Under the pieces are notes generated by a model that was given only the letters and a program-made list of their open reading frames with translations, ran no database searches and was not told the origin of the DNA. This document shows positions 32,117 through 41,377 of a DNA stretch of 64,000 bases, piece after piece. This DNA is from Flavobacteriales bacterium. GTDB lineage: Bacteria > Bacteroidota > Bacteroidia > Flavobacteriales_F > PHOS-HE28. The translations under genes were made by a program, and so were the position numbers. How positions within the stretch are numbered: position 1 is the first letter of the stretch; each line of letters opens with the position of its first letter. The stretch lies in NCBI GenBank assembly GCA_016702645.1, contig JADJDP010000014.1:62001-126000 (forward strand), written 5' to 3'.

Positions 32117-32806
32117 ATGAGCGACGCTCCCAACATCCTGCTGAACGCCGCGCGGATCTTCCAGCGCGAGAACCTGATCCTGAACAACGTGGACTTCACG
32201 GTGTACAAGGGCGAGTTCCTCTACCTCATCGGCCGCACCGGTAGCGGAAAGAGCAGCTTGATGCGCACACTTTACGGCGACCTTCCGCTCACCGAAGGCG
32301 AAGGTTTCTGCTGTGGCTTCGACCTGCGCAAGCTGAAGCGTTCGGAGGTACCGTACCTGCGGAGGAAGATCGGTATCGTGTTCCAGGACTTCCAGCTCCT
32401 GACGGATCGCACGGTGAACGACAACCTGCTCTTCGTTCTGAAGGCCACCGGTTGGGCGGACAAGAAGAAGATGGACCAGCGTGTGCAGGAAGTGCTGGAG
32501 AAGGTTGGTCTATCGAACAAGGGTTACAAGATGCCGCACGAACTGAGCGGCGGAGAACAACAACGCGTGAGCATAGCGCGTGCGCTCTTGAACGAGCCTG
32601 AATTGATCCTGGCGGACGAGCCCACGGGCAACCTGGACCCCGAGACCACCGGCGAGATCCTGGACCTCTTGTTCGCGATCAGCCAGAGCGGGTGCAGCGT
32701 GATCATGGCCACGCACGACTACACCCACATGAAGAAGTTCAATACGCGGGTGGTGCGCTGCGAAGGAGGGAAACTGCTGGAGTTGAGCGCTGCAGCCGCG
32801 CATTGA
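32117..32806 (+). CDS. ftsE: FtsE-like ABC transporter ATP-binding protein
   Basis: 229 residues. Walker A is GRTGSGKSS, the Q loop is VFQDFQLL, the ABC signature is LSGGEQQRVSIARAL, Walker B is LILADEPTGNLD and the switch is ATHD. The motif pattern and small size match FtsE, the cytoplasmic ATPase of the FtsEX complex that controls septal peptidoglycan hydrolases. The ATG at 32117 (MSDAPNILL) fits the family start; the open frame upstream is not conserved-looking. ftsX is not adjacent, because the next gene is convergent and begins 3 bp away. A generic MacB/LolD-type ATPase is the alternative. Confidence 0.88.
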   Translation: MSDAPNILLNAARIFQRENLILNNVDFTVYKGEFLYLIGRTGSGKSSLMRTLYGDLPLTEGEGFCCGFDLRKLKRSEVPYLRRKIGIVFQDFQLLTDRTVNDNLLFVLKATGWADKKKMDQRVQEVLEKVGLSNKGYKMPHELSGGEQQRVSIARALLNEPELILADEPTGNLDPETTGEILDLLFAISQSGCSVIMATHDYTHMKKFNTRVVRCEGGKLLELSAAAAH

Positions 32807-32809
32807 GCC

Positions 32810-33928
32810 CTAACCCAGGATCTTCACGATACGCGCGGCATTGCGCCGGTTGCTGAAGCGTTCTTCCAGCACGCTCGCGCGTACTTCCAGCGCCTGACCG
32901 TTCGCGGGCTTGCCCATGCACGCGAGGATGCTCGTGCGCATGCCCTCGACATCGTCGTGAACGTTGCAGAGTTCCGCCAGCCCCGTGCCCTCCACCATGG
33001 GCGTATTGCAAACCACATGACGACCGGTGAAGAGGCAGAGCAGCAGTTTCAATTTGATACCCGTAGCCTGGAAGGTCGGTAGCACGTTCACCTGTGCGGT
33101 GCGCACGAGGCGGTGGATCTCTTCCGTGTCTATGTTCTCCCGCAACTCCACGTTCGGCGCTTTGGCGACCATGCGTTTCAGGTCATTGCTCGCATCGCTA
33201 CCAGCGATCACAAGTTTCACCGGCAGGTCCTTGAACACGTTCCGCACGAGGTATTGCGCCGCCTGATCGTTCTCGGCCACGCCCAACGCACCGTGGTAGA
33301 AGGCGAAGTCACCGAGGCCATCGGGCACATCCACCTTCTCGCTCGCGTGGAAGGCGGGAACATGCGTGACGTTGTGGAAGTGCGAACCGAAGTAGGCATC
33401 GTCCTTGGGTGAAATGGCAAGCACACGGTCGGCTTCGGCCAGCACGGTCTCGAAGCGTTGCAGCTTGTGCGCCTCGTTGATGAAATAGGTGCGCCGGAAC
33501 GTGCTGGTGGCTGCCTTCGCCAGTGCGCCGTAATAATCGTGCTCCACATTGTGGGCGCGCACCAGGCGCTTGCGACCGTGCAAGCGCGGATCGCCCAGGT
33601 GATAACAGCAGTGGAGTCCTTCGAAGAGGATCGGATGCTCGTCCTTCAGCAACCGTTCCATCAGCGCCTCGCTGCGACGGCTCACCACCACGTACGGCAG
33701 CGCGTTGAGCAATTGCAACTTGCCCGTGCGACGCGGATAGTAGTCCACGGAGGCACAGAAGCGCTCCAGTTCCTTCGCCCTTGCCCTACCGTACTGAAAG
33801 CAATGCAGATGCACCTTCACTCCAAGTTCGGCCAGCGCCTTCACCTTGTAGTACACATCGATCACGCCACCGTAGCTCGGCGGCGCGGGAACATCGAAAC
33901 TGACGATATGCAGGTGGTGATCACTCAA
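32810..33928 (-). CDS. Glycosyltransferase, GT-B fold (GT1/GT4-like)
   Basis: 372 residues beginning HIVSFDVPAPPSYGGVIDVYYK, the typical N-terminal Rossmann start of a GT-B enzyme. The middle has LVRAHNVEHDYYG, and the C-terminal half contains LVIAGSDASNDLKR and the nucleotide-sugar-binding region LPTFQATGIKLKLLLCLFTG. It probably adds a sugar to a cell-surface glycan from an activated donor at the cytoplasmic face. Its start overlaps the end of the preceding minus-strand glycosyltransferase by 8 nt, so the two form an operon. Donor and acceptor are unknown. Confidence 0.85.
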   Translation of the reverse strand: MSDHHLHIVSFDVPAPPSYGGVIDVYYKVKALAELGVKVHLHCFQYGRARAKELERFCASVDYYPRRTGKLQLLNALPYVVVSRRSEALMERLLKDEHPILFEGLHCCYHLGDPRLHGRKRLVRAHNVEHDYYGALAKAATSTFRRTYFINEAHKLQRFETVLAEADRVLAISPKDDAYFGSHFHNVTHVPAFHASEKVDVPDGLGDFAFYHGALGVAENDQAAQYLVRNVFKDLPVKLVIAGSDASNDLKRMVAKAPNVELRENIDTEEIHRLVRTAQVNVLPTFQATGIKLKLLLCLFTGRHVVCNTPMVEGTGLAELCNVHDDVEGMRTSILACMGKPANGQALEVRASVLEERFSNRRNAARIVKILG

Positions 33929-35074
33929 GGCCTTGGAACAGCGCTTTCAGCGCCTCCTTTTCGCGCTCCCCGTCCAGCGAAGAGGCGGCGAAAATAGCCT
34001 TTTGACGAAGGGTGTCACGACGCGCGGGGTCGGCCATCAAGGCACGCACTTCCGCCGCGATCAGCGCAGGGTCGGGCCGCGCGAGAACAGCGCCCGCTCC
34101 ATGGTTGCGAACGATGCCCGCCACCTCCGGAAGATCCGTGACCAGCGCCGGAATGTGCGCCCGGAAATAGTCGAAGAGCTTGTTCGGCAGGCTGTAGCGA
34201 TAGTTGAGGTTCGTGTCCTTGTCCAATGAGAGGCCGAGGTCGGCGTTACGCGTGTATTGCATCATGCGCTCGTAGGGCATGCGCGGCAACAGGCGCACGC
34301 GGTCCTGCAAGCCGTGTTCCTTCACCATACGTTCCAGCGCGGGCCAGGCGTCTCCCCCACCCACCAGCAACAAGAGGGCATCGGGTAGTTCCTTCATCGC
34401 CAGCACCGCCTCTTCCGCCCCGCGTTGAACGTTGATGCCGCTTCCCTGCATGATGAGGATGAAGCGATCCGGCGGCAGATCCAGGTCCTTGCGCGAAGGC
34501 AATGGACCGAGATCCCGGTGCATGGGGATGTTGCGGATGACGACAATGTCACGGTGAGCCACCCTGAGCGGAGTCGAAGGGCGAACCGTACGCTGTGGAT
34601 AACGCTCCCGGTATTCCCGCGCAAGGCTGTCGTTCACCGTGATCACATGCTCCAACTTCGGGAAGATCCACCGCTCAATGGCGAGCCACACGCGTCGTGC
34701 GAAGCGGCCTTGCAACTCCGGCACTTCGGTGAAGTACTCATGGCTGTCGTACACCAACTTCCTTCCGCGCATGCGGGCAACAAGGTGATTGGCTAGCAAC
34801 GTGTCAAGATCATTGGCGACAAGCAGATCCGCCCGTTGGAACAGCAGAAAAAGAAGAGCCGCAGGTTGTACTCCGCATAGAACATCGCGCCCTTGCGGAA
34901 GAGCAACTCCAACCGTTTGGTGGCATACGGCCGTTGGATGGGCTGGCTTGCCGGTAACACGCGACCAACTAGCAATACCTCGTAGCCCAACTCACGCAAC
35001 ACAGTACACGTGCGGTGTACACGGTTATCGGTGCTCAGGTCGTTGGTGACACTGACGATGGCGCGAGGCGGCAT
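33921..35074 (-). CDS. Glycosyltransferase family 4-like (one frameshift; carries a short repeat insertion)
   Basis: About 384 residues when repaired. The N-terminal part (IVSVTNDLSTDNRVHRTC, then GYEVLLVGR) is in one frame and the rest (LLVANDLDTLLANHLV, YDSHEYFTEVPELQG, ITVNDSLAREY, ILIMQGSGINVQRGAEEAV, LGLSLDKDTNLNYRYSLPNK) in another. The break lies in a run of five A at 34848-34852; a sixth gives LFFFLLFQRADLL. The motif order is that of GT4 enzymes acting on surface polysaccharides. Between ERYPQR and DIVVIRNIP the protein contains extra residues (TVRPSTPLRVAHR) encoded by a short palindrome-ended element at 34562-34581. They appear tolerated because they are in frame. Confidence 0.85.
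34562..34581. repeat. Short dispersed-repeat-like element inserted in a glycosyltransferase gene
   Basis: The 20-mer CCCTGAGCGGAGTCGAAGGG has CCCT/AGGG inverted ends. I recall this sequence as a short interspersed element frequent in many bacterial genomes, including Bacteroidota, and encoding RPSTPLRV when it lands in genes. It occurs once in this window, inside a coding region and in frame. Confidence 0.6.
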
Positions 35075-35159
35075 GGACTATTCCCCTGGAACTGTGGACA
35101 AGCACAAGGCGAGGCGGTCAAAGTAACGCGGCACCGCCGGTAAACTTGCCCACGCTCCC

Positions 35160-36179
35160 ATGCAACTCCTTCGCAACGCCGACCTCAAGTCCTACAACAC
35201 CTTCGGCATCGCCGCCAAGGCGGAGCTGTTGGCACGCTTCGGTTCCGTTGCGGACCTACGCAGCTTGCTCACCGTTCCCGAACTGGCCGATCGACCGCGG
35301 CTCGTGCTAGGAGGGGGCAGCAACGTGCTCTTCACCCACGATTTCCAGGGTGTGGTCCTGCTGAACGAGATCCCCGGGATCGATGTGATCAATGAAGATG
35401 AACGCACTGTCCTCGTGAAAGCCGGAGCGGGTGTGGTCTGGCACGAGCTGGTGTTGTATTGTGTTCAGCATGGCTTCGGAGGAATAGAAAACCTCTCGCT
35501 CATTCCCGGCAAAGTGGGCGCGGCACCCATGCAGAACATCGGCGCATACGGGGTGGAGATCAAGGACACCTTCCATTCGCTCGAAGCCCTGCGAACAAGC
35601 GATGGCGAAGTGATCACCTTCGACAAGGCCGCATGCAACTTCGGTTACCGTGAGAGCTTTTTCAAACGGGAAGGGCGCGATCGGTTCGTGATCCTCAGCG
35701 TCACCTTCCAACTGAACAAAGCACCGCATGCGCTCAACACCAGCTATGGCAATATCATCGACGAACTGGAGCGCACGGGGATCACGCAACCGACGATCAC
35801 GGACGTGAGCAATGCGGTGATCGCGATCCGCCGGAGCAAACTCCCGGACCCCACTTTACTTGGGAATGCTGGAAGCTTCTTCAAGAACCCCGTGGTGCCG
35901 AAAGCACTCGCCGAGAAGATCAAGGCCAGCTATCCCGATGCGGTCGCCTACCCCGCCGGTGATGGCCTGATGAAACTCGCAGCTGGCTGGCTGATCGAGA
36001 AGGCCGGTTGGAAAGGTCATCGCGCCGGAGCGTGCGGTGTGCATGACCGACAAGCCTTGGTGATCGTGAACCATGGCGGTGCGACCGGGCAGGCGGTGTA
36101 CGACCTGAGCGAGCAGGTATTGCAAAGCGTGAAGGACCGCTTCGGTGTGGAACTGGAACGCGAGGTGAACATCCTCTAA
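35160..36179 (+). CDS. murB: UDP-N-acetylmuramate dehydrogenase
   Basis: Cytoplasmic FAD enzyme that reduces UDP-GlcNAc-enolpyruvate to UDP-MurNAc with NADPH, an early peptidoglycan step. The 339 residues include the N-terminal LKSYNTFGI, the FAD-binding VLGGGSNVLF and the segment SLIPGKVGAAPMQNIGAYG. The substrate motif is FGYRESFFK, the catalytic-serine motif is LGNAGSFFKNPVV, and the C-terminal segment is VHDRQALVIVNHGGATG. Length and motif order fit the E. coli-like type I enzyme. A TAAACTTG element lies 11 nt before the ATG. Confidence 0.97.
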   Translation: MQLLRNADLKSYNTFGIAAKAELLARFGSVADLRSLLTVPELADRPRLVLGGGSNVLFTHDFQGVVLLNEIPGIDVINEDERTVLVKAGAGVVWHELVLYCVQHGFGGIENLSLIPGKVGAAPMQNIGAYGVEIKDTFHSLEALRTSDGEVITFDKAACNFGYRESFFKREGRDRFVILSVTFQLNKAPHALNTSYGNIIDELERTGITQPTITDVSNAVIAIRRSKLPDPTLLGNAGSFFKNPVVPKALAEKIKASYPDAVAYPAGDGLMKLAAGWLIEKAGWKGHRAGACGVHDRQALVIVNHGGATGQAVYDLSEQVLQSVKDRFGVELEREVNIL

Positions 36180-36218
36180 GGCTCAACGCGGGAACTCACT
36201 TCGTCGCACCTTCGCTGC

Positions 36219-37296
36219 ATGCGGCTGTTGGTTGCGTCCATCTTCTTGCCTTTGCATCGTCGCATGCACTTCCGTGAAGCGCGGCGATGCGTTGAACAAA
36301 CCCACGCCGCTTGTTCTCGATCTTCCTTCCTGGGCGCTCACCGACACCGCCCTGAAACTGGAATTCCCGTACGACAATCCGCTCACCGTGGAAGGTGCGG
36401 CCCTTGGCCGCAGGCTCTTCCACGAGAAAGCATTATCCGCAGATGGCTCATTATCGTGCGCCTCCTGCCATGTGCAACGCTTCGCCTTCAGCGATCCACG
36501 CACACGGTCCATGGGCATGGGCGGCACCATGGGCGAGCGCAACGCACCGGCGATCCAGAACGTGGCGTGGGACCATTTCTTCTTCTGGGACGCGCGCGCA
36601 TTGAGCATCGAACTACAAGCCTTCGCACCGGTGACCGGCCACGCGGAGATGGGCAGCAATTGGAACAAGGTGGCGGAGCGGCTGCGTCGCATACCTGCAT
36701 ACCCTCCGCTTTTCGCTGCGGCCTTCGGCGACGGGGCTATCGATAGCATGCGCGTGGCCTTCGCACTTGCCCAATTCGAACGTACGATGATCTCATTATC
36801 GTCGCGCTTCGATCGCTACTTCCACGAAGGAGATAGCACAGCGCTCGCGCTATCTGAGAAACGCGGAAAAGATCTCTTCTTCACCCGTGCGAACTGCGCC
36901 GATTGCCATTCGCCCCCGCTTTTCAAGGGACATGAAGTGCAGAACATCGGATTGGACTCCATCCCAGTTGACCTTGGAATGGGAGGCCGCACGCACATCG
37001 CCTGGCACATGGGCCGGTTCAAGACGCCCAGCTTGCGCAACATCGCGGCCACGGCCCCCTACATGCACGATGGACGCTTCGCCACATTGGAGCAAGTCGT
37101 GGATTTCTATGCGGATGACGTGAACACGAATTCACCAACACTGGATGTGCACATGCAACCTTGGGTGAACGGTGAGGTTCGATTGAGCATACAGGACCGG
37201 GCGGATCTCGTGGCATTCTTGAAAACCCTCACCGACGAAGATTCCTCACCGACCCGCGTTATGGACCGCCGGAGTGAGCCGCATGACGATCTTTGA
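36219..37296 (+). CDS. Di-heme cytochrome c peroxidase family lipoprotein (probable one-base insertion in the signal peptide)
   Basis: About 358 residues. Two c-type heme sites, SCASCHVQ and NCADCHSPP, plus LTVEGAALGRRLF, AFSDPRTRS, WDHFFFWDAR and TPSLRNIAATAPYMHDGRF, identify the CcpA/MauG family of periplasmic peroxidases. The long frame can only start at a TTG (36232). Using the ATG at 36219 and dropping one C near 36249 gives MRLLVASIFLLCIVACTS, a complete lipoprotein signal with lipobox IVAC. The ATG is also preceded at 4 nt by a -7-like element. I therefore prefer 36219 with an insertion error. A closely related peroxidase gene follows 8 nt downstream. The presumed role is H2O2 reduction using cytochrome electrons; a MauG-like oxidation role is possible. 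Confidence 0.85.
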
Positions 37297-37304
37297 CAAG
37301 GACC

Positions 37305-38375
37305 ATGAAGAACCGCATCGCCCTCTTCCTTTTCGCGATCGTTGCGCTGGCTGCCTGCCGCAAGGATCCGCCTATGGGCGATGATGCATCCTATGCAGGT
37401 CCTACGCCGTTGAGCCTTTCGATACCGCAGTACGTCACCGACAGCGGTGACTACCTCGTGTACGTTGCCAACAACCCGCTCACGGTGGAAGGGGTGGCAC
37501 TCGGTCGCAAGCTCTTTTACGAGAAGGCGCTCTCGGACAACTACACCTTGTCCTGCGGGAGTTGTCATTTACAGGAACATGCCTTCAGCGACCCCCGCCG
37601 GTTCTCCATAGGTACCAACGGTGCGGTTGGTCATCGGCAGGCCATGGCAGTGGTGAACCTCGCCTTCGATCACTTCATGTTCTGGGACGCACGGGTGGAA
37701 ACCTTGGAAGAGCAAGCAGCACGACCCGTGATCGACCTTGCGGAAATGCGCACTACCTGGCCGGTCGTTGTGCAGCGACTACAAGCGATGCCGGAGTACC
37801 CGCTGCTTTTCGAGAAAGCCTTCGGTTCACCGGGTGTGGACAGTGTACGTGCGGGAAAAGCGATCGCGCAATTCGAGCGTACGCTGATCTCCTTCAACAC
37901 ACGTGCTGATCGTTTCCTGTATTACGCGGATAGCAGTGCGCTCACCCCTCAGGAGCAGCATGGACTGGACCTCTTCTTCCGCAGCGGCCATTGCGTGGAC
38001 TGCCATCGCGATCCGCTCTTCGCCGACCACGCCATCCGCAACAACGGACTGGATCTCGTCCCTGCGGATCCTGGTTATGCCGGGGTCTCCGGAAACCCCG
38101 ACCACCTCGGCAAGTTCAAGGTGCCCACCTTGCGCAACATCGCGGTCACAGCGCCCTATATGCACGATGGCCGTTTCGCCACGCTGGAAGAAGTGCTGGA
38201 TTTCTATGCAGAGGATGTTCAACTCGGCACACCCAACTTGGACAACCACATGGGTCCATGGCTGGCAGGCCAGGTGAACCTGAGCGCCCAGGATCGCGCG
38301 GACCTGATCACCTTCCTGCAAGCCCTTACGGACGAGGCCTTCCTCACGAACCCAACGTTCAGCGACCCGAACTGA
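37305..38375 (+). CDS. Di-heme cytochrome c peroxidase family lipoprotein (second copy)
   Basis: 356 residues. The lipoprotein signal is MKNRIALFLFAIVALAACRK (lipobox LAAC), so the ATG at 37305 is preferred over an upstream TTG. Heme sites are SCGSCHLQ and HCVDCHRDP. Shared family motifs are NPLTVEGVALGRKLF, AFSDPRRFS, FDHFMFWDAR and VPTLRNIAVTAPYMHDGRF. It is a tandem paralog of the upstream gene and probably co-transcribed. Both would be anchored in a membrane leaflet facing the periplasm. Confidence 0.92.
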   Translation: MKNRIALFLFAIVALAACRKDPPMGDDASYAGPTPLSLSIPQYVTDSGDYLVYVANNPLTVEGVALGRKLFYEKALSDNYTLSCGSCHLQEHAFSDPRRFSIGTNGAVGHRQAMAVVNLAFDHFMFWDARVETLEEQAARPVIDLAEMRTTWPVVVQRLQAMPEYPLLFEKAFGSPGVDSVRAGKAIAQFERTLISFNTRADRFLYYADSSALTPQEQHGLDLFFRSGHCVDCHRDPLFADHAIRNNGLDLVPADPGYAGVSGNPDHLGKFKVPTLRNIAVTAPYMHDGRFATLEEVLDFYAEDVQLGTPNLDNHMGPWLAGQVNLSAQDRADLITFLQALTDEAFLTNPTFSDPN

Positions 38376-38421
38376 CGCGGCCTCGCTCGCGTTCTCCATC
38401 TTCGCGATCCAACCCCTCGCC

Positions 38422-40606
38422 ATGCTCCCACGTAAGCTGGTCCTTACCTCCATTGCCGTCGCGCTCATCGCTTCCGCGACTGCGCAGCAACAACTCACCC
38501 TGCGCGATGCCGTGCTGAAAGCCGGTACCGATCTGGCACCCGAACGCCTGCGCGGTTTGCAGTGGATCGAAGGGACCGGGACCTACAGCTATGTGAAAGG
38601 TGAACAATTGATGAAAGGCACCTTGGGCAAAAGCGTGGACCAGCCCATTGCGGAACTCAGCGCACTCAACGCTCAACTGCCCGGACACCGCCCATGTGAA
38701 AGCCTGGCCGATGGTGGAATGGATGGACGCCACACACTTCCGCCTGGTGCACAATGAGCGGGTGTACAGCTATGACACCGGCAAGGGCGAACTGCAGATG
38801 ATCACGCGCATCGGCCCCGGTGCTGCGAACGAGGACGTTCACGCCAAGACCAACTGCGTGGCCTTCACGGTGGACAACGACCTCTATCTCGCACGGCCCG
38901 GTGGTGGGAAGAACAAGCCCACGCGCATCACCAGTGATGGTGCTGACGGCATTGTGAACGGGCAGAGCGTACACCGCCAGGAATACGGCATCGTCAAAGG
39001 CACGTTCTGGAGCCCGGAAGGGAACAGGCTGGCTTTCTACCGCATGGATGAAACGATGGTGACGCAGTACATGCTCGAGGACATCGGGACCAAGCCCAGC
39101 ACCTTCGACAAGATCCGCTACCCGATGGCCGGACAAGCAAGTCACCATGTGACCATCGGCATTCACGACCTGACCAGTGGCACCACCATGTTCCTGAAGA
39201 CCGGCGAACCTGCGGACCAATACCTCACGAACATCAGTTGGGAGGCGGACGAGAAACACCTCATCGTTGTTCACTTGGATCGCAAGACGGAGAACCTACG
39301 CGCTGTGCGCTACGATGCGATCACCGGCGAGGCGGTGGCCACGCTATTCACCGAGGAGGACAAGCGCTATCTGGAACCCATGCACGCTGCACGCTTCCTG
39401 AAGACCCGCCCAACCCAGTTCATCTGGCAGAGCCCGCGTGACGGATGGAACCACCTGTACCTGTATGATGTGAAGAAAGGCCTCGTGCGCCAACTCACCA
39501 GTGGTGCATGGGTGGTGAAGGACGTCGTGAGCATTGACCCAAAGGAGCGGTTCGCGATCGTGGAGGGCACAGCGACCATCGACCCCAAGCAACCAACGGG
39601 TGCACTGGAAACACACTTGTACCGCGTGGATCTGGCGACCGGTGCCACCGTGAAGCTCACGAGCGAAGCAGGAACGCACTACGGCATGTTGAACAGCGAC
39701 GGTGCGCAGTTGATCGATACCTATAGCAGCACCACCGTCCCGAACAAGAGCGTTGTCCGCGATACGCGGACAGGCAAGGTGATGAAGGTCCTGGTGGAGG
39801 CAAAGGACCCCTATGGCAGCTATGCGGTGGGTAAGATCGAACTGCACACCTTGGTGGGTGAGAACGGCGATGTGCTGAACGCGCGCTTGATCAAACCGAG
39901 CACTTTCGATGCGAAGAAGAACTACCCGGTGCTGATCTATGTGTACAACGGCCCGCATGTGCAATTGGTGAGCAACTCCTTCCTCGCTGGTGCCTCGCCC
40001 TGGATGCTGCATGCCGCCGAGCGCGGCTACCTCGTATGGACCCTGGACGGCCATGGAACACCGGATCGAGGGCGTGAATTCGAGCAGATGATCCATCGTC
40101 AGTTGGGCATCGTGGAAGTGAAGGACCAGATCCACGGTGTGGAATGGCTGAAAAAGCAACCGTGGGTGGACGCCACCCGCATCGCCGTTCACGGCTGGAG
40201 CTACGGAGGGCACATGACCACCGCGATGCTCACGCGCAACCCCGGCGTGTTCAAAGCGGGTGTCGCCGGCGGGCCGGTGATGGATTGGGCCATGTACGAA
40301 GTGATGTACGGCGAACGCTACATGGACACCCCCGCGGAGAACCCGGACGGATACAGTGCCACCGCGCTCGCAAATGCTGCCAAGGACCTGAAGGACGATC
40401 TGCTCATCATCACCGGTGGAAAGGATGATACCGTGGTGCCCGAACACAGCTACACCTTCCTCAAGGCGTGCATTGCTGCCGGTGTGCAGGTCGATTTCTT
40501 CAATTATCCCGGACATGGGCACAACGTGCGTGGCAAGGATCGCCTGCACCTCATGGAAAAAGTCCTGGGCTATATCGACGAACGAGTGCTTCCAAGCGCC
40601 CGATAG
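38422..40606 (+). CDS. Dipeptidyl-peptidase IV family serine peptidase (one frameshift)
   Basis: About 727 residues when repaired; S9B family. The signal peptide ends ASATAQQ. The N-terminal beta-propeller (residues to about 470) includes KGTFWSPEGNRLAFYRMDE, and the C-terminal alpha/beta hydrolase has the nucleophile motif HGWSYGGHM, Asp in GGKDDTVVPEH and His in GHGHNV. It removes X-Pro dipeptides from peptides in the periplasm or at the surface. The frame breaks in CCC at 38680-38682; removing one C joins LNAQLP to DTAHVKAWPMVEWMD. It may recycle peptides together with the M28 and M3 peptidases nearby. Confidence 0.92.
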
Positions 40607-40685
40607 GTCGGATCCCAACAATGGCGATCCGTAAACCGGACCGCAAATGATCTCCCGGGTAACTTTCGGCCTTCGAACCCATTCC

Positions 40686-41306
40686 ATGAAGAAGATCCTT
40701 ACCCTCGTTGCACTACTTCCTTTGGCGGCCTTCGGGCAGCAGATCTGGCAGGTGAACATGGCCGGCAGCACCCAAGGTGGTCCGCTCCCCAGCTACAGCC
40801 CGCAGCACCTGACCATCAACATGAACGACATCGTGCGTTTCAGCAACACGAGCGGTTCCCACAGCGCCGATGGGAGCCTGCAACTCTTTCCCAGCAACCC
40901 CGCCGGTTTCAGCACGGGTGAACCCGAAAGCGGTTCGTGGTCCGAAGAGATGCCATTTCCGATCCCCGGCTTGTACAACTACACCTGCACCCAGGATGGG
41001 CACTCCGCCACCCAGTCCGGAACGATCACCGTGCTGAGCACAATGGGCGTTGCCGAAGTGGAAGGCTCTGCGGACGTGAAGGTCTATCCAAGCCCCACCA
41101 TCGACCTGCTCTTCATTGAGATGGCAACCAACACTGCACGTAGCGCAACGGTTGTGGACCTCGATGGGTCCACCGTGTTGAGCGCCAACTTGAATGCGAC
41201 CGGCCGCAGCGAACTGAACGTGGCAACCCTTGCTCCCGGCAAATACTTCGTCCTCGTCACCGATGTCGATGGCCGGATGACCGCCAAGCCCTTTACCAAG
41301 AACTAG
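40686..41306 (+). CDS. Secreted cupredoxin-like protein with T9SS type A sorting domain
   Basis: 206 residues from the ATG at 40686 (MKKILTLVALLPLAAFGQQ), a clear signal peptide. Residues about 20-115 resemble a plastocyanin-type blue copper domain: MNDIVRFSNTSGSHSADGS supplies a histidine, and GLYNYTCTQDGHSATQSGTI supplies the Cys and second His in the order expected for type 1 copper. The usual Met ligand is not obvious and may be Gln. The C-terminal about 75 residues (VKVYPSPTIDLLFIEM, LAPGKYFVLVTD) are a type A sorting domain. A surface-exposed small electron carrier is the likely role. A -7-like TAACTTTC lies about 20 nt upstream of the ATG. Confidence 0.82.
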   Translation: MKKILTLVALLPLAAFGQQIWQVNMAGSTQGGPLPSYSPQHLTINMNDIVRFSNTSGSHSADGSLQLFPSNPAGFSTGEPESGSWSEEMPFPIPGLYNYTCTQDGHSATQSGTITVLSTMGVAEVEGSADVKVYPSPTIDLLFIEMATNTARSATVVDLDGSTVLSANLNATGRSELNVATLAPGKYFVLVTDVDGRMTAKPFTKN

Positions 41307-41327
41307 AGGCTCCCCCAAAAGGCCCCC

Positions 41328-41343
41328 GGGGGGGGGGGGGGGG
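41328..41343. repeat. 16-G homopolymer between convergent genes
   Basis: Sixteen consecutive G follow CCCCC in the 71-bp gap between the cupredoxin and M28 peptidase genes, in sequence that looks like a scrambled GC-rich terminator hairpin. The true length is likely uncertain. Confidence 0.8.
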
Positions 41344-41377
41344 CGTTCGGCCGCCCCCAAAGGGCGGGAGGGGGGCC

